This document shows, one piece after another, positions 1 through 11,395 of a stretch of 64,000 nt of DNA. Each line of letters starts with the position of its first letter. Within the stretch, counting starts at the first letter, position 1. Below the pieces are notes generated by a model. That model was not told the DNA's origin and made no database searches. It was given only the letters and a program-made list of their open reading frames with translations. The translations under genes and the position numbers were made by a program. This stretch comes from Ailanthus altissimus (Eukaryota > Streptophyta > Magnoliopsida > Sapindales > Simaroubaceae), in NCBI GenBank assembly GCA_946807835.1, contig CAMPEX010000001.1, positions 4,169,001 through 4,233,000 on the forward strand, given 5' to 3'.

Positions 1-3
1 ATC

Positions 4-728
4 TTAAATAATTATTGTTGGTATTTTATCATGTTTGTAAAAACTTACAATGTTTGCCTTGAAAAGATCATCCTGCATATTTGTTTGCATTACGTGCTTG
101 CTAGAACTCCACTTCAACATACAAGGGACCCTGAGTGAAGTTTCTTGCCCATATACTAACCCAGACAAGGGGATTGCCCATAGATCTGTAGTTGTAATCA
201 AAATTGTCATAATATAAAGTCAATTATAATAAATAAAAATTTAAAATGACAATTAACATAAAATAAAAATTACGTACTTGAAAAACATAAAAAAAACCTT
301 TAAAATTATATTTTTTCTCTTAATGTTTCGGATTTTGGCCTTTAATTTTTTGAATCTCTCTGCCTTTCCTTTCAATGTCCTTTTAAGAGAATTATGGGTA
401 GCCTCCCATGATATATTACTCCACGGATATTTATTAATTTTCTCTAAATTATCCACTATTTAGAGTAAAAAGGGATCTAGATCACTTCTCTCTCTCTCCA
501 CCCCAATAACATACGGTGGATGAAATACATCAACGATAATTTAATTGTGTCTTTATTATCCATCTCCTTGAAATTGTATTCTCTAAATATCTCATCAAAT
601 TGGTACAATGAGATATTTCTTATGGGCAGGTACTCGCTCCATAAATAATGACTCAATTTCTTCGTCAACTGCATCATTGTTGAATATTCTCCTATTTTCA
701 AGCTAGATATACGCGCAAACTCATTCAA
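4..728 (-). pseudogene. DUF1985 / Ulp1-protease-type gene remnant
   Basis: Minus-strand coding remains in at least two blocks, about 728-253 and 210-4. The first block translates to a segment containing 'KLSLMYFIHRMLLG' and then 'INKYPWSNISWEATHNSLKR'. The second contains 'AIPLSGLVYG' and 'VPCMLKWSSSKH'. This order resembles the DUF1985 domain found at the N-terminus of Ulp1-like cysteine protease genes, which plant Mutator-like transposons often capture. No methionine start, protease triad or terminal repeat is visible, and the gene may run beyond the left edge. I could not find a GT-AG intron that joins the two blocks in frame, so a decayed copy is more likely than a working gene. The assignment is from remembered family sequence, not from a search. 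Confidence 0.45.
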
Positions 729-1766
729 CTAAAACGGATGCGCTTATTGTTCACCAGATATCAAAATTCATCGTATATATCTCGAGTTTCTACCTCATGA
801 AGTAACAAGTGATGAATCAAAATGCCCAAAACATTAATGCAGTGCAACTCTAAAAAATGACTCATACATGTGCCTCTCTATTTTTTTTTTTAACGCTCGG
901 TTAATTTTCTCTTATAGTATCAAAAGCTCATAACTTTGAAATAGTATATAATGGTGGCAAGAAAATAATCTTTAACTACAATTTTTAATTTTTTTTAAAT
1001 TGTGTTTTTTTTTTAAAATAATTTATTAATTAATAAAAATTAAATAAAATTATAATTACTATAAATTTAAAATAAATAAAAAAATAGGGTCACGCGCTTC
1101 GCACACTAGACGCATGACCCTAATTAAAGCATTGGACTGCAGTGCGATAAAACTGATCGCAACACACGCAACCTAAATTTTCCTCCTCCATTCATCAAAT
1201 CCATTCATTCCCAATATTGACAAACACAACTCATCAACTCGAGTCATCCCCAACATTAATAAACATAACTAATTTAATCAATTCACCAATTTTTCCTAAT
1301 CTAATCACAAAACATTTCTCTGATTTATTTTAGCTGTAACTACGGTGCGATAAAATATTAAATGGGAGATCATTACTTCATTTTGATCCATTTATACCAC
1401 TATTCTTAGTTGTTGCTGTCAAGCCATCATCGCGAGTAGAGTAAATTTAGATTTGGGATTTGAAAGAATTTCGTGTTGAGAGAGAAATTAAGTTTAAGAA
1501 AATATGTTGTTTCTGACTAATAAGTTAAAAAAATTTATCTGGTTCAAAATTTTGACTATTGGCATAAATTTCTCAAGATTCTAGCTATCGGCTAGATTAA
1601 TGATTTTATTTATTATAGAAGAAAAAAATGTCAGAATTTTCCTTTTAAAATCAAATTGAAAAGAAAAAGAAAGATGAAATTGTTGATAACTAACAAGATA
1701 AGGTTTGTCTCCTAATTGGCAAAGACTTGCCTCTTTCATCAGTACTTGCTATTATTTGTAAATAAC
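729..1766. other. AT-rich spacer, no gene seen
   Basis: No convincing reading frame on either strand. It lies between the DUF1985 remnant and the YCF54 gene, so its right part should hold the YCF54 promoter. A short GC-rich hairpin at 1086-1121 is listed separately. Confidence 0.5.
1086..1121. repeat. short GC-rich inverted repeat
   Basis: An 11-bp arm, AGGGTCACGCG (1086-1096), pairs with CGCATGACCCT (1111-1121) with one G-T wobble, leaving a 14-nt loop. It stands out because the surrounding 200 bp is almost pure A/T. Confidence 0.5.
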
Positions 1767-1773
1767 TATAAAA
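1767..1773 (+). promoter_or_regulatory. possible TATA box of the YCF54 gene
   Basis: TATAAAA lies 33 bp upstream of the chosen ATG. If used, the 5' leader would be only about 10 nt, which is short, so an upstream start is also possible. Confidence 0.3.
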
Positions 1774-1806
1774 CAGACAGAACTACAAGAAGAAGCAGCA
1801 GCTAAA

Positions 1807-4800
1807 ATGTTGTTGGGTTCAGCGAGTCTAACGCTAAGCGTGACAGCGGCAGCCGCTGCTGTGCCCATTTCTAATTCTAATTCAACCCAATATCAATATC
1901 AATACCAATATGGCGCTTGTGCAACTGAAAGCAGAGCATTTGCATTCCCAAAAAGCAGTCAGGGTTTTGTGTTTTCTGATTCAAAAAGCAGCTTGAAAGG
2001 ATTCGGATTCAGAATAAGCAATTCCTGCTTCAAGACTGCTGTGGCTTCTGTTGACTCAAACCAACTCAATTCCTCTTCCAATCCTCCTGACAAGGTTCTG
2101 ATGAAATTTAAATTAGATTGATACTGTCACAGACCGTGCGAAGTGATGTATTTCTCAATTTTAGGGTTTGCATTTCCGAATTGATTGTTGTTTCTGGTTG
2201 TGTTACACAGCTGCAAACCAACAATTACTATTTCGTTGTTGCAAATGCGAAACTCATGCTGGATGAGGAGGAGCACTTCCAGGAGCTCTTGTTCGAGCGG
2301 CTTCGTAACTATGGAGAGCGTAATAAAGAGCAGGACTTTTGGCTGGTGATTGAGCCCAAGTTCTTGGATAAGCTCCCTAACATCACAAAGAGATTACGCA
2401 GACCCGTCGTTGCTCTGGTTTCAACTAATGGCCCTTGGATTACTTAAAAACACCAACTTCTCCTTTTGATTATTTTTCTCTCAGTTTTGCTTCTTGTCAT
2501 ATTCCTGCTTTCCTTTGTTCAACATACTAAGAATGCAAATTTGGGTTACTATTATACCATGAATTAAAACCCACCTTGGTGAAGATATGAGAGTAGAGCC
2601 ACTGCTAGAGATTTACGCTCATTTTTATTGATTAATAGCATATCATGTTCAGCATTTTTATATACTCCTAAAATACAAAAAGAAGAGTGAGAGTAAAACC
2701 AAGAAGCTCCCTCTCTCGTTAAGAAGAATGTTAAAAAATTGGTGATTCAACAATTTTAGTTGGACAAGAATTGAGATGAATACCAAAGTGGAGAGTCACA
2801 AGAAGTCTAGAACGTGTGAAACACATATGGAGAAGTTTAGGACGTGTGGGACAAGAAGAGGAAAGTGAAACAGGACTTGAAGATGCGAAGGAAATGAAGA
2901 AATCGCAAGAGTTGCCAGCACCGTGGTGCTCAACACAGAAGACTAGCGCCGCAGCGCTGGGTCCCTAGCACCGCGGCGATGGGCGCGAGAAGGGCCAGCG
3001 TCGCTGCGCCTAGGGATGAGCGTCGCGGCTCCCAGACGCGTCAAAGTATCAGTTTTGGTTTGGGATTTTTAGTTTTGGACTTCCAAAACAAGTGGACTCT
3101 TACTCCAATAAGGAATAGGGTTAGTAGGCACGAAATACACCCTATATAAACATAAACCCTTGTTCAAGATTAAGCATCTAAGGTTTTAACATGTAACCAT
3201 AAGAGAAAATAGAGGAGTTAGGTAGGCACTAAGTGCATGGTGCACTAGGGTATAACCTTTGGGGAGTATTTTTTCTTTAGGTTCTTTGAGTGAATAAAAG
3301 ATAAACACCATAGATCCTTTTTGGCTTAAATGCTCGAGCTATTCTTGTGTTCCTTGTAAAAATCTCTTATGAGGAGATACTAAGAGGTTTTAAGGAGTCA
3401 TGGTGATCAAGGGTAGATGCTTAAAGGTCTCTATGGGAGATACTAAGGGGTCTTATGGGATCATTGATGATGTAAGAAGATACTTAGTGATCTATTTCAA
3501 TAGTAAGAAGCTGGATCATGGATCTTCTATGGACGTAGGTAATTTTAAGCCGAACCACGTATAACTTGTGTCTTGTTGATTGGTTTATTTTCTTTATCTT
3601 TATTGGTGTGTTAATCTTATATGTTCTTTCTTATGGTATCAAGTTATAATTTTTCGCTGCGCATAGAGTAAAATGGGTATTAAGGCTGTGGCTTAGTTGA
3701 TGCCATAGGGGTGTCAAATTGAAGTGCATGGCGTAGTATCCGCAACAAACTGGTATCAGAGTTTGAGTTGAAGTCCAAACTGATATTAGAGCCATGGGTT
3801 GAAGTCCAAATTACAGAGCATAGGCGGCAGAGTCAGATTGCAAAGCAAAGGTTGTCAACCATGGAGACTCACAAATATAAGAGAAGGACAATAGGGAAGA
3901 TAATTATCTAAAATAGAAAAAACAGATGGCCTTACTGGAGAGTTTTTATTTTTTGAGTAAGGATCACTCTTAAAAAGGAGACTACCAAGAAGATGGTGTC
4001 ATCTAGGTCTTAGTTAGAAGAATCATTCAGATTGGACACAAAATAAAAATGGCAAAAGAAGAACAATCAAGATTAAAGGGCAGATCTAAAAGGCGTCTAG
4101 GACACTCAAAGGGATAGTCCTAAGAGAAAGGTAAAGATAGAAGGAATGTGAATTTGCAAGTCTGTTGGATAACTAGGCAAAAACCTTGATTGCATGAGAG
4201 CTTTTGGAGGAATAAGGGTCTAATGGATGAACTATTTTTGGGATCTAGGGTAGTGTTTTCATATGAATCATGGAGAATCATTATTTACCAATTTGAGTAA
4301 TATGGCTTATGGTAAGTCATAGGGGATTGGTAGGATAAGATTGAGACTATATAGTAAAAAAGACAAGGGAATGGCTAGGTATGAGATTTGATTCCTCATC
4401 TTATAAAGACCTAGAGGACTCGGGACTGCTAGATCGAAATAAGGAGATTCATGGAAGGCTTAAGGAAGGAATACTAAATGGGAAAGCAAAAGGATCGGGG
4501 GAGTGATAAAGCACAGAGGGAGGCTATTTGCTTATAGAAAAGTGCTTAAAATGGGATCAACATAGGGTTATTGATTTGAAACAAACCATAAAGTAGCTTT
4601 TGATATATCATTTTGTGGCAGGGCTCGAAAGAGAATGTGTAGGAAGAGTAGCAATGGCGAGAATGAGTTTTCACCATTAAGGGTTGTGGTTATGGTATCT
4701 TCGGGACATAGAAGATCACAACATTGAACTACTCTAAACATCAGCATTCAGGAATCTTTGGAGACCTTAGTCGCAAGAGCCTTAGTTAAGTCTAGGACTT

Positions 4801-7110
4801 GACTTATAGACCATGTTAGTGAGCATTGGTCAATGAGGGGTGACGGTAATTAGCTTTATGGGGAGAGATTTTGAATCAATGAGGAGATTTGTTGGAAAAT
4901 TGGTGATTCAACAATCTTGGTTGGACAAGAATTGAGATGAATACCAAAATGAAGAGTCACAAGAAGTCTAGAACATGTGAAATACGTATGGAGAAGTCTA
5001 GGACGTGCGGGACACGAAGGATGAAGTGAAACAGGACTTGAAGACGCAAAGAAAACAAAGAAATCGCGAGAGAGCTGCCAGCGCTGCAACGCCCAGGGCT
5101 GAGCACTGCGGCACTCAACACAAAATACTAGCTCTGGGCGCGAGAAAGATCAATGCCGCAGCACCCAGACATGTCAGGATGTCGGTTTTGGTTCGGGATT
5201 TCTAGTTTTGGGAAGTTTTGGACTTCCAAAACAAGTGGACTCTTACTCCAATAAGGAATAGGGTTAGTAGGTACGAAATACACCCTATATAAACACTTGT
5301 AAACCTTTGTTTAAGATTAAGCATCTAAGGTTTCAAGATGTAACCATAAGAGAGAATAGAGGAGCTAGGTAGGTACTAAGTGCGTGGCACACTAGGGTGT
5401 AACCTTTGGGGAGTTTTTTTTCTTTAGGTTCTTTGAGTGAATAAAAGAGAAAGTGAAACGGGACTTGAAGACGCGAAGAAAACGAAGAAATCGCGAGAGA
5501 GCTGCCAGCGCCCAGGGCTGAGCGCTGCGGCACTCAACACAAAATACTAGCGCTGCAGCGTTGGGTCCCCAGCGCCGTGGCGATGGGGGCGAGAAAGGTC
5601 AGCACCGCGGTACCCAGAAATGTCAGGATGTCGGTTTTGGTTCAGGATTTCTAGTTTTGGGAAGTTTTGGACTTCCAAAACAAGTAGACTCTTACTCCAA
5701 CAAGGAATAAGGTTAGTAGGTACGAAATACACCCTATATAAACACTTGTAAATCCTTGTTTAAAATTAAGCATCTAAGGTTTCAAGATGTAACCATAAGA
5801 GAATAGAGGAGCTAGGTAGGCACTAAGTGCGTAGTGCACTAGGGTGTAACCTTTAGGGAGTATTTTTTCTTTAGGTTCTTTGAGTGAATAAAAGAGAAAC
5901 ACCATAGATCATTTTTGGCTTAGATGCTCGGGCTATTCTTGTGTTCCTTGTAAAAATAAATACTAAGAGGTCTTAGGGAGTCATGGTGATCAAGGGTAGA
6001 TGCTTAGAGATCTCTATAGGAGATACTAAGGGGTCTTGTGGGATCATTGATGATGTAAGAAGATACTTAATGATCTATTTCAATAGTAAGAAGTTGGATC
6101 ATGAATCTCAATTATTATACAAAAGACCTATTTCTGTCATCATTTTGATTGTCTCGATAACTAGCAACCCTGAAGTTGATGTCAGATACAATTTGTATAG
6201 ATTTGCTCATTTCCTCTGTTTTACACTAGCATATTCAAACCTTAACTCCTCTCATTCTAGATGTCATAAATAGGAGCACTCTGCATCAGCTTTTAAACAT
6301 CTGCTGCAAAACATTTTGCATTAGCTCTTTCCAATTGTCTAAATATTACAGATGTTCCATAAGTTCTACCAAATTTAGCTGACAAACGAAATGACTGCTC
6401 TCAATGTAGTGTCAAGGTTAAAAGAAGAAAGTCTAACAATGGCCTTTTTGTAATTCTGTGTCTACTTTTAGAGGGTCTCTTCCGAATCTCCAACCAAGAT
6501 GGAAAGAAATGTTGTTGTCTAGGAATGGATTTGAAAATCAAATCGAGTAACACCAGTTGACTTAGCAAGAAAGGACTTTTCAGCAGTCCATGTATCCACC
6601 CCATTTAATTCTCCAGTTTCTGATTCAGTGCATTTAACTGAATCACATAACTCTTCTTGAGGACTCCACAAAGTCTTGTGATTTTTAGGTGGTTGATGCC
6701 AATAACAAATACGAAAATTTGGCGGCAAATGTAGCATTTATATTACTGACTGGATCATGCTGGCCGACCAGCCTTCCATTACTTTTACCCCAGAATCTTT
6801 GTTCCATGTCAATAGAAACTAAGTTGCTTTGTTTATGTTGTGTAATTACTTAAGTCATCACTTGCACAATATGTTCTCCCTTGTCACATCTCTGTTACTG
6901 ATATTGTGTATTGGCAGGTTTATGAAATTGAGATTGGATAGAGTTTTATCGGATAGTTATGAAGCTGGCAGTCTAGAAGAGGCTTTAGCATCTAATCCTA
7001 CCACACTAGAGTTCGAGAAGCCAGAGAAGTGGGTGGCACCTTATCCGAAGTATGAATTTGGATGGTGGGAGCCATTCTTGCCCACTACATCAAAAGGGTC
7101 AAAAGTATAG
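1807..7110 (+). CDS. YCF54: YCF54/LCAA-type chlorophyll cyclase assembly factor (three exons, defective donor site)
   Basis: Exons 1807-2094, 2211-2443 and 6918-7110 keep one frame and would encode 237 residues. Residues 1-96 look like a chloroplast transit peptide: rich in Ser, Ala and Asn, with a short Gln-Tyr repeat. The YCF54 domain follows, recognised from 'YYFVVANAKLMLDEEEHF', 'RNYGERNKEQDFWLVIEPKF', 'RLRRPVVALVSTNGPWIT' and, in exon 3, 'FMKLRLDRVL' and 'EKWVAPYPKYEFGWWEPFLP'. YCF54 proteins bind the CHL27/AcsF subunit and are needed for the aerobic Mg-protoporphyrin IX monomethyl ester cyclase in plastids. Intron 1 (2095-2210) is a normal GT-AG intron of 116 bp. Intron 2 (2444-6917) ends in a normal AG but starts with TT, and the next in-frame codon is the stop TAA (2445-2447). 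Read through, the protein would end 64 residues early, losing the conserved C-terminal part. Family identity is strong; whether this allele works is doubtful. Confidence 0.85.
2095..2210 (+). other. YCF54 intron 1
   Basis: Canonical intron: donor GTTCTG after the codon for Lys-96, acceptor TTACACAG before CTG-CAA. Phase 0, so the frame continues directly into the YCF54 domain. Confidence 0.85.
2729..3747 (+). repeat. 5' LTR of the intronic element
   Basis: Starts TG and ends CGCAACA, three bases before the primer-binding site. It contains a GC-rich block at about 2920-3045 and a TATA-like CCTATATAAA at 3141-3150 that fits an LTR promoter. Confidence 0.75.
4890..6110 (+). repeat. truncated 3' LTR with internal tandem duplication
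   Basis: Matches the 5' LTR from its first base, but the block starting GTGAAAC at 5026 is repeated from 5453, a period of 427 bp. Both units carry the TATATAAA motif (about 5286 and 5735) and the GC-rich block, so this LTR has two potential promoters. The extra unit is absent from the 5' LTR. Confidence 0.75.
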
Positions 7111-7362
7111 GACATCTTTTCCTTTCCTTTTTGCCTTGTATTTTTTTCCCTTCTTTTTTGTTAACAAGGACAAATTTTCTTGATATCTTCGTAAGTAGCA
7201 ACTGGCAGTTCAAGTTGGTGAAATTTGTGTGCAATAGTGATGCAGTTGAAATTTTCATTTTGAAGGTTACTTCTTCACGACCTGAAATCTGCAAGTTATA
7301 ATATTCTGAAGGGGTGATTAAATTGTATTCTAGAAGTAACTTTGTTCAGCGGTAATTTAATT

Positions 7363-7367
7363 AGGTT
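7363..7367. repeat. left target-site duplication of copia element
   Basis: AGGTT directly before the left LTR; identical to AGGTT at 11626-11630. Confidence 0.8.
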
Positions 7368-7595
7368 TGTTAGAAATATAATGAGCTGAATATTTTCATT
7401 GTAAATCAAAAATTGTACAATGGTAGTTTTTATATACTTTAACCTATTACAAAACAGAAAAATAATACTATACATAAAATAAAATAATTACAGATTATAA
7501 AATGTAAGAATATTATATTATTAATATAATTGATATCATATCAAATATATTAATAATATAATATCACATATTAATAACAATATCACACATTAATA
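7368..7595 (-). repeat. 3' LTR of copia element
   Basis: Pairs with 11396-11625 over its full length: shared outer edge TGTTAGAAATATAA and inner edge CACATTAATA on the plus strand. Confidence 0.85.
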
Positions 7596-8306
7596 CCCTT
7601 CTCAAACTTTCAAACTCAAGATGGTAGAGTAGAAGCAAATTTGAATTTAAAAATAACTAGGAAGTGAAGATTTTGTGAATATATTAGCAGGCTAATCTTC
7701 AAAAGAGATGGAGTGAAGAGTAATTGTTCTTTAAGAAACATGTTACCGAACAAAGTGACAATTTGTTTCAATGTGTTTAGTTCGTTATATGAAAAACATC
7801 ATTGTGAGCAATTTTAATGGCACTCTAATTGTCACAATAGAGAGGTGTAGCTCCAATGTGAGAAATACTCATATCTTCAAGAAACCAACAGAGCCAAACA
7901 ATCTCTTGGATAGTATTAACAAGAGCACAATACTCAACCTCAGTACTATAACGAGCAGTAGCTGTCTGCTTCTTACTTTTTCATAAAAGAAGAGAATCAT
8001 CCAAGAAAAGACAGAATTCAATAGTCAATCATCGATTCGTAGGATCACCCGCCCAATCTGCATTAGCATAAGCTCGTAACACTAGAGAAGAATGAGCTAA
8101 AAATAGAGGGCATGAAAAAGTGTACCATTAAGATAACGTAGAATATGAAGAACTGTTGTATGATAAGAAGTGCGATGAGCGATCATAAATTAACTAATTA
8201 CATGAATAGCATAAGCAATGTCTGGGCGCGTAATAGTGAGATAGATCAAACTACCAACTAATTTACGATAAAGGGTGGCATCATTTTGAAGAGTACCATC
8301 AGATGA

Positions 8307-9049
8307 TCAGAGTTTAGTATTAGGCTTTAGAGGAGTAGAGACAATCTTATTATCTATCAAGCCCACTTTAGCAAGTAGATCTAATGCATATTTAGCCTGT
8401 GAGAAATAATACCCAGTAAAGTCGGATAATACTTCAAGGCCAAGAAAATAACTAAAGGTGCCAAGATCTTTCATTTCAAAATGTTGCTGAAGAAAGTCCT
8501 TGAGAGTAGAAATACCAATAAAATCATCACCCGTGATAATCATGTCATCAACATAAAGAAGTAATATAACACAACCATGATCTGTTCTGTGGATGAAAAA
8601 GGCTGAGTCATAGGGGCTGGACTGAAAATCATGTTGAGAAATAGTGCTACTAAATTTTGCAAACTAGGCACGAGGTGCTTGTTTAAGACCATATAAAACT
8701 CGACGAAGTTTGCAGGCCTTGCCCGGGGGATGTGGATAACCAGGAGAAGACTTCTCTTCAAAAAGATAACCATTAAGAAAAACATTTTTCACATCCATCT
8801 AAAATAATGTCCAACCATGAACTACAACAACAGCTAAAAACCCCGAACAAAAAGTAAGTCGAGCAACAGGGGCAAAAGTTTCTTCATAATCAATTCCATA
8901 TTCCTAAGGAAAGTATTTTGCAACAAGACAAGCTTTATATCGCTCACTTGACCCATCAGACTTGGTCTTGATCTTGTACACCCATTTACAACCAATGGCA
9001 ATTTTATTAGGTGGAAGAGGAACAAAATTTCAAGTATGTGATTTCTCAA
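8307..9049 (-). pseudogene. copia reverse transcriptase domain, interrupted
   Basis: Reading the minus strand across frameshifts shows the copia RT landmarks in order: 'KWVYKIKTKSDGS' near 8950, '[10 protein letters not shown]' near 8680, 'LLYVDDMIITGDDF' near 8530-8570, then 'MKDLGTFSYFLGLEV'. The catalytic YVDD box is intact, but in-frame stops and frame changes separate the blocks. RNase H sequence, too damaged to delimit, should follow down to about 7620. Confidence 0.8.
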
Positions 9050-9562
9050 AAGCCTGCAATTTTTCTGTCATTGCTTGCTGCCATAGAATATTAGCACTAG
9101 CCTCGGAATAAGAGTGAGGTTCATATTACGAAAGAGTAGTAAAAAAACAATAATAATCACTAAATTTAATAAGAAGTTCTCTTATCGAGAAGAACGACAA
9201 AGAAAATGTGTAGAGAATGCCTGAGGGGTGTCGAGAGCAAATCCTTCAGATGAGGTAGAAGGTTTAGAATTAGGCATCGTATCCGTAAAATCACCTGTAT
9301 GAAACTCAGAAGAAGTATCTATAGGTGAAGTATCGGGAAAAAGATCAATAAAATTATCTGTAAACAATTGTGAAATAAAATGAGACACAAAATTAAAGTT
9401 AGATACAGAGAAAAATATTTTATGCTCGAGAAACACTATATGACGAGAAACACGAAGATGGTTAGATATGGGATCTCAACACCTATAGCCTTTATATTCT
9501 ATCACGTATCCCAAGAAGCAACATAATCGAGCATATAGCTTGAGTTTGGTGTACTCATGTTT

Positions 9563-9940
9563 TTAAAGTAGAACAAAGCAAACACAACAAAAAACTTTGA
9601 GGAGACTATAATTAGATGAAATTCTATATAGACGCTCATAAGGTGACATGTTCTTTATAACAGGAGAAGGAACACGATTGATAGTAAATACAGTGGTCAA
9701 GGCAGCTTCTCCCCAAAAACGTTCAGGACAAGAGAAAGAGATAAAAAGAGCACGAGTGGTGTCTAAAATATGTTTGTGTTTACGTTCAGTTTTTTCATTT
9801 TGTTGAGATGTACTAGGACAAGACCTTTGACATATAGTACCATGTTCATGTAGAAGATTTAGAAAGTCATAATTTCTATACTCCATTGCATTATCAGTAC
9901 GAAAAACTTTAATAGAACATAAGAACTGAGTTTTAACCAT
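9563..9940 (-). pseudogene. copia integrase core fragment
   Basis: A 125-residue open stretch with 'VFRTDNAMEY', where the Asp belongs to the DDE triad, and 'QQNEKTERKHKHI', where the Glu matches the family's ERK position. It continues with 'PERFWGEAALTTVFTINRVPS', the usual copia integrase continuation. Upstream parts (to about 10200) continue in other frames. Non-functional as it stands. Confidence 0.8.
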
Positions 9941-10914
9941 CTGAGGAAAATCTCAATAAATTTTAGTGAATTCTGATAATTGTTTCATAAAAAACAACTA
10001 AGTATATCGAGAGTGATCATTAACAAAGATCACAAAATATTTAGATCCTCCTATTGTGGCATTGGAAGAAGGACCTCATATATCATAATGTATGAGATCA
10101 AATGGAGCATGAGATATAGTAGTATTATCATTAAAAGGTAAAGCTGATTTTTTAGCTAAATGACAAGTAGGAAAATCATCTTTATTATCAGAAACAGAAC
10201 CTAAAAAATCACTAGATGTCAGAGATCAGATGTGATTAACTAACGCATGACCCAAACAAGAGTACCAAATATGTAGTAAAGGCTCTGGAGAGGTAAATGC
10301 TACAGATGAAGGATATAAAGGGGATAAGTCTAAAGATATGAGTTCATACAAACGTCCAACCTTACGTCCTGTCCCAAGGGTTTAACCTATTTTTGGGTCC
10401 TACACACAACAACCAGAAGTAGTAAACAAGACATTAAGACCAAGTTCACATAGTTGATCGACAGATAAAAGATTTAATGTAAGGTTAGAAATAAAAAAGT
10501 GTCTAATACGAAAAATTAGTACAAGACACGTGACTAACATAATTAACTTTTATGAGAGAACAATTGGTAGTTTGAATAGAGATTAAAGAAGAAGTAAAAG
10601 ATTTTGAAAAGAAAACTGTAGAATCAGAAGTCATGTGATTGCAACATGCAGAGTCAAAATACCAAGAAGAATTACCTGAAATACTAGAGATGCAAAAATT
10701 AAGGGTTTACTAGAGTTAGAGAGGAGTAGACAAAGTAAAGGTTCAAGATTATTAGCCAAGTTGGAAGAGAGACTCGCACTATCTTATGCATCAGTAACAA
10801 CAGGTCTTGTAAACGTAGCACCTTGAGGCAGTTCAAGTAAATGGCAATTATGACATAGCTTAAGTAAAATAAAACTAGTAAAGAAATAAAGTTGAGAAGT
10901 ATTTGACTTATCCA

Positions 10915-11155
10915 TATATCTAAAAAAAAATATAATTTTTTATCCCTAAATTAATTTTGAATAAGCCCTTAAATTTATAATAATTACAATTTAACCCTAA
11001 GATTTTTAAAAATTAAAAAATAATCCCTAAATTTTTACAAATTACAAATAGACCCCTAAAAATATATAATTTTAAAAATGATCCCAAAACTTTTACAAAT
11101 ATCAAAATTACCCAAAAAGTATAAAAAATAACAATTTGATCTCAAAATATTAAAA
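10915..11155. repeat. degenerate short-period AT-rich repeat inside the copia element
   Basis: Repeated imperfect units of about 30-45 bp of the type CCCTAAATTTTTACAAATTAC, found where gag would be expected. Confidence 0.5.
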
Positions 11156-11395
11156 AGTTTGCGAATAGACCCTTATTGCAAATCGAATGACGAATTGGGA
11201 AACGGAGACATCATAGGTTGATAGATCTGGCGATGAGGAGTGAATGGAACCAACGGTGAGAAACCACGCGCCAAAAAACGACGGAGATCTAAGATGGATG
11301 ATAGCAGACAGCAATTCTATTCCAAGGCACATAGAGGCGTGTGCAACTTCGGATTGACAATATTTCGGTGCCCTTGGAATCTCCGATTGATTCCA

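Larger units (their letters stand above)
2729..6110 (+). mobile_element. non-autonomous LTR retrotransposon inside YCF54 intron 2
   Basis: The 5' LTR is 2729-3747 and begins TGTTAAAAAATTGG. A tRNA-iMet-type primer-binding site TGGTATCAGAGT follows at 3751-3762. The internal part (3748-4889) has no long reading frame and no recognisable gag or pol domain. A purine-rich stretch GAGGAGA precedes the 3' LTR, which begins TGTTGGAAAATTGG at 4890. The 3' LTR loses similarity near 6110, before the equivalent of the last ~210 bp of the 5' LTR, so it is truncated and no target duplication can be read. The LTRs carry a GC-rich stretch, unusual for the window. Orientation is the same as the host gene. 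Confidence 0.8.
2444..6917 (+). other. YCF54 intron 2, non-canonical 5' end, retrotransposon-bearing
   Basis: Joining 2443 to 6918 gives the family-conserved WIT-FMKL junction in frame (codon AC|G). The acceptor TTGGCAG is normal. The first intron bases are TTAAAA where GTAAAA would be expected, consistent with a single G-to-T change. There is no GT just downstream, and an upstream GT at 2417 would put exon 3 out of frame. About 3.4 kb of its 4.5 kb length is an inserted LTR element; 2448-2728 and 6111-6917 hold nothing else I recognise. Confidence 0.75.

Noticed and set aside
6829..6917. Upstream ATG extending YCF54 exon 3 as a separate gene
   Set aside because: The sequence before 6918 is intron-like with a good acceptor, and similarity to YCF54 starts only at FMKL.
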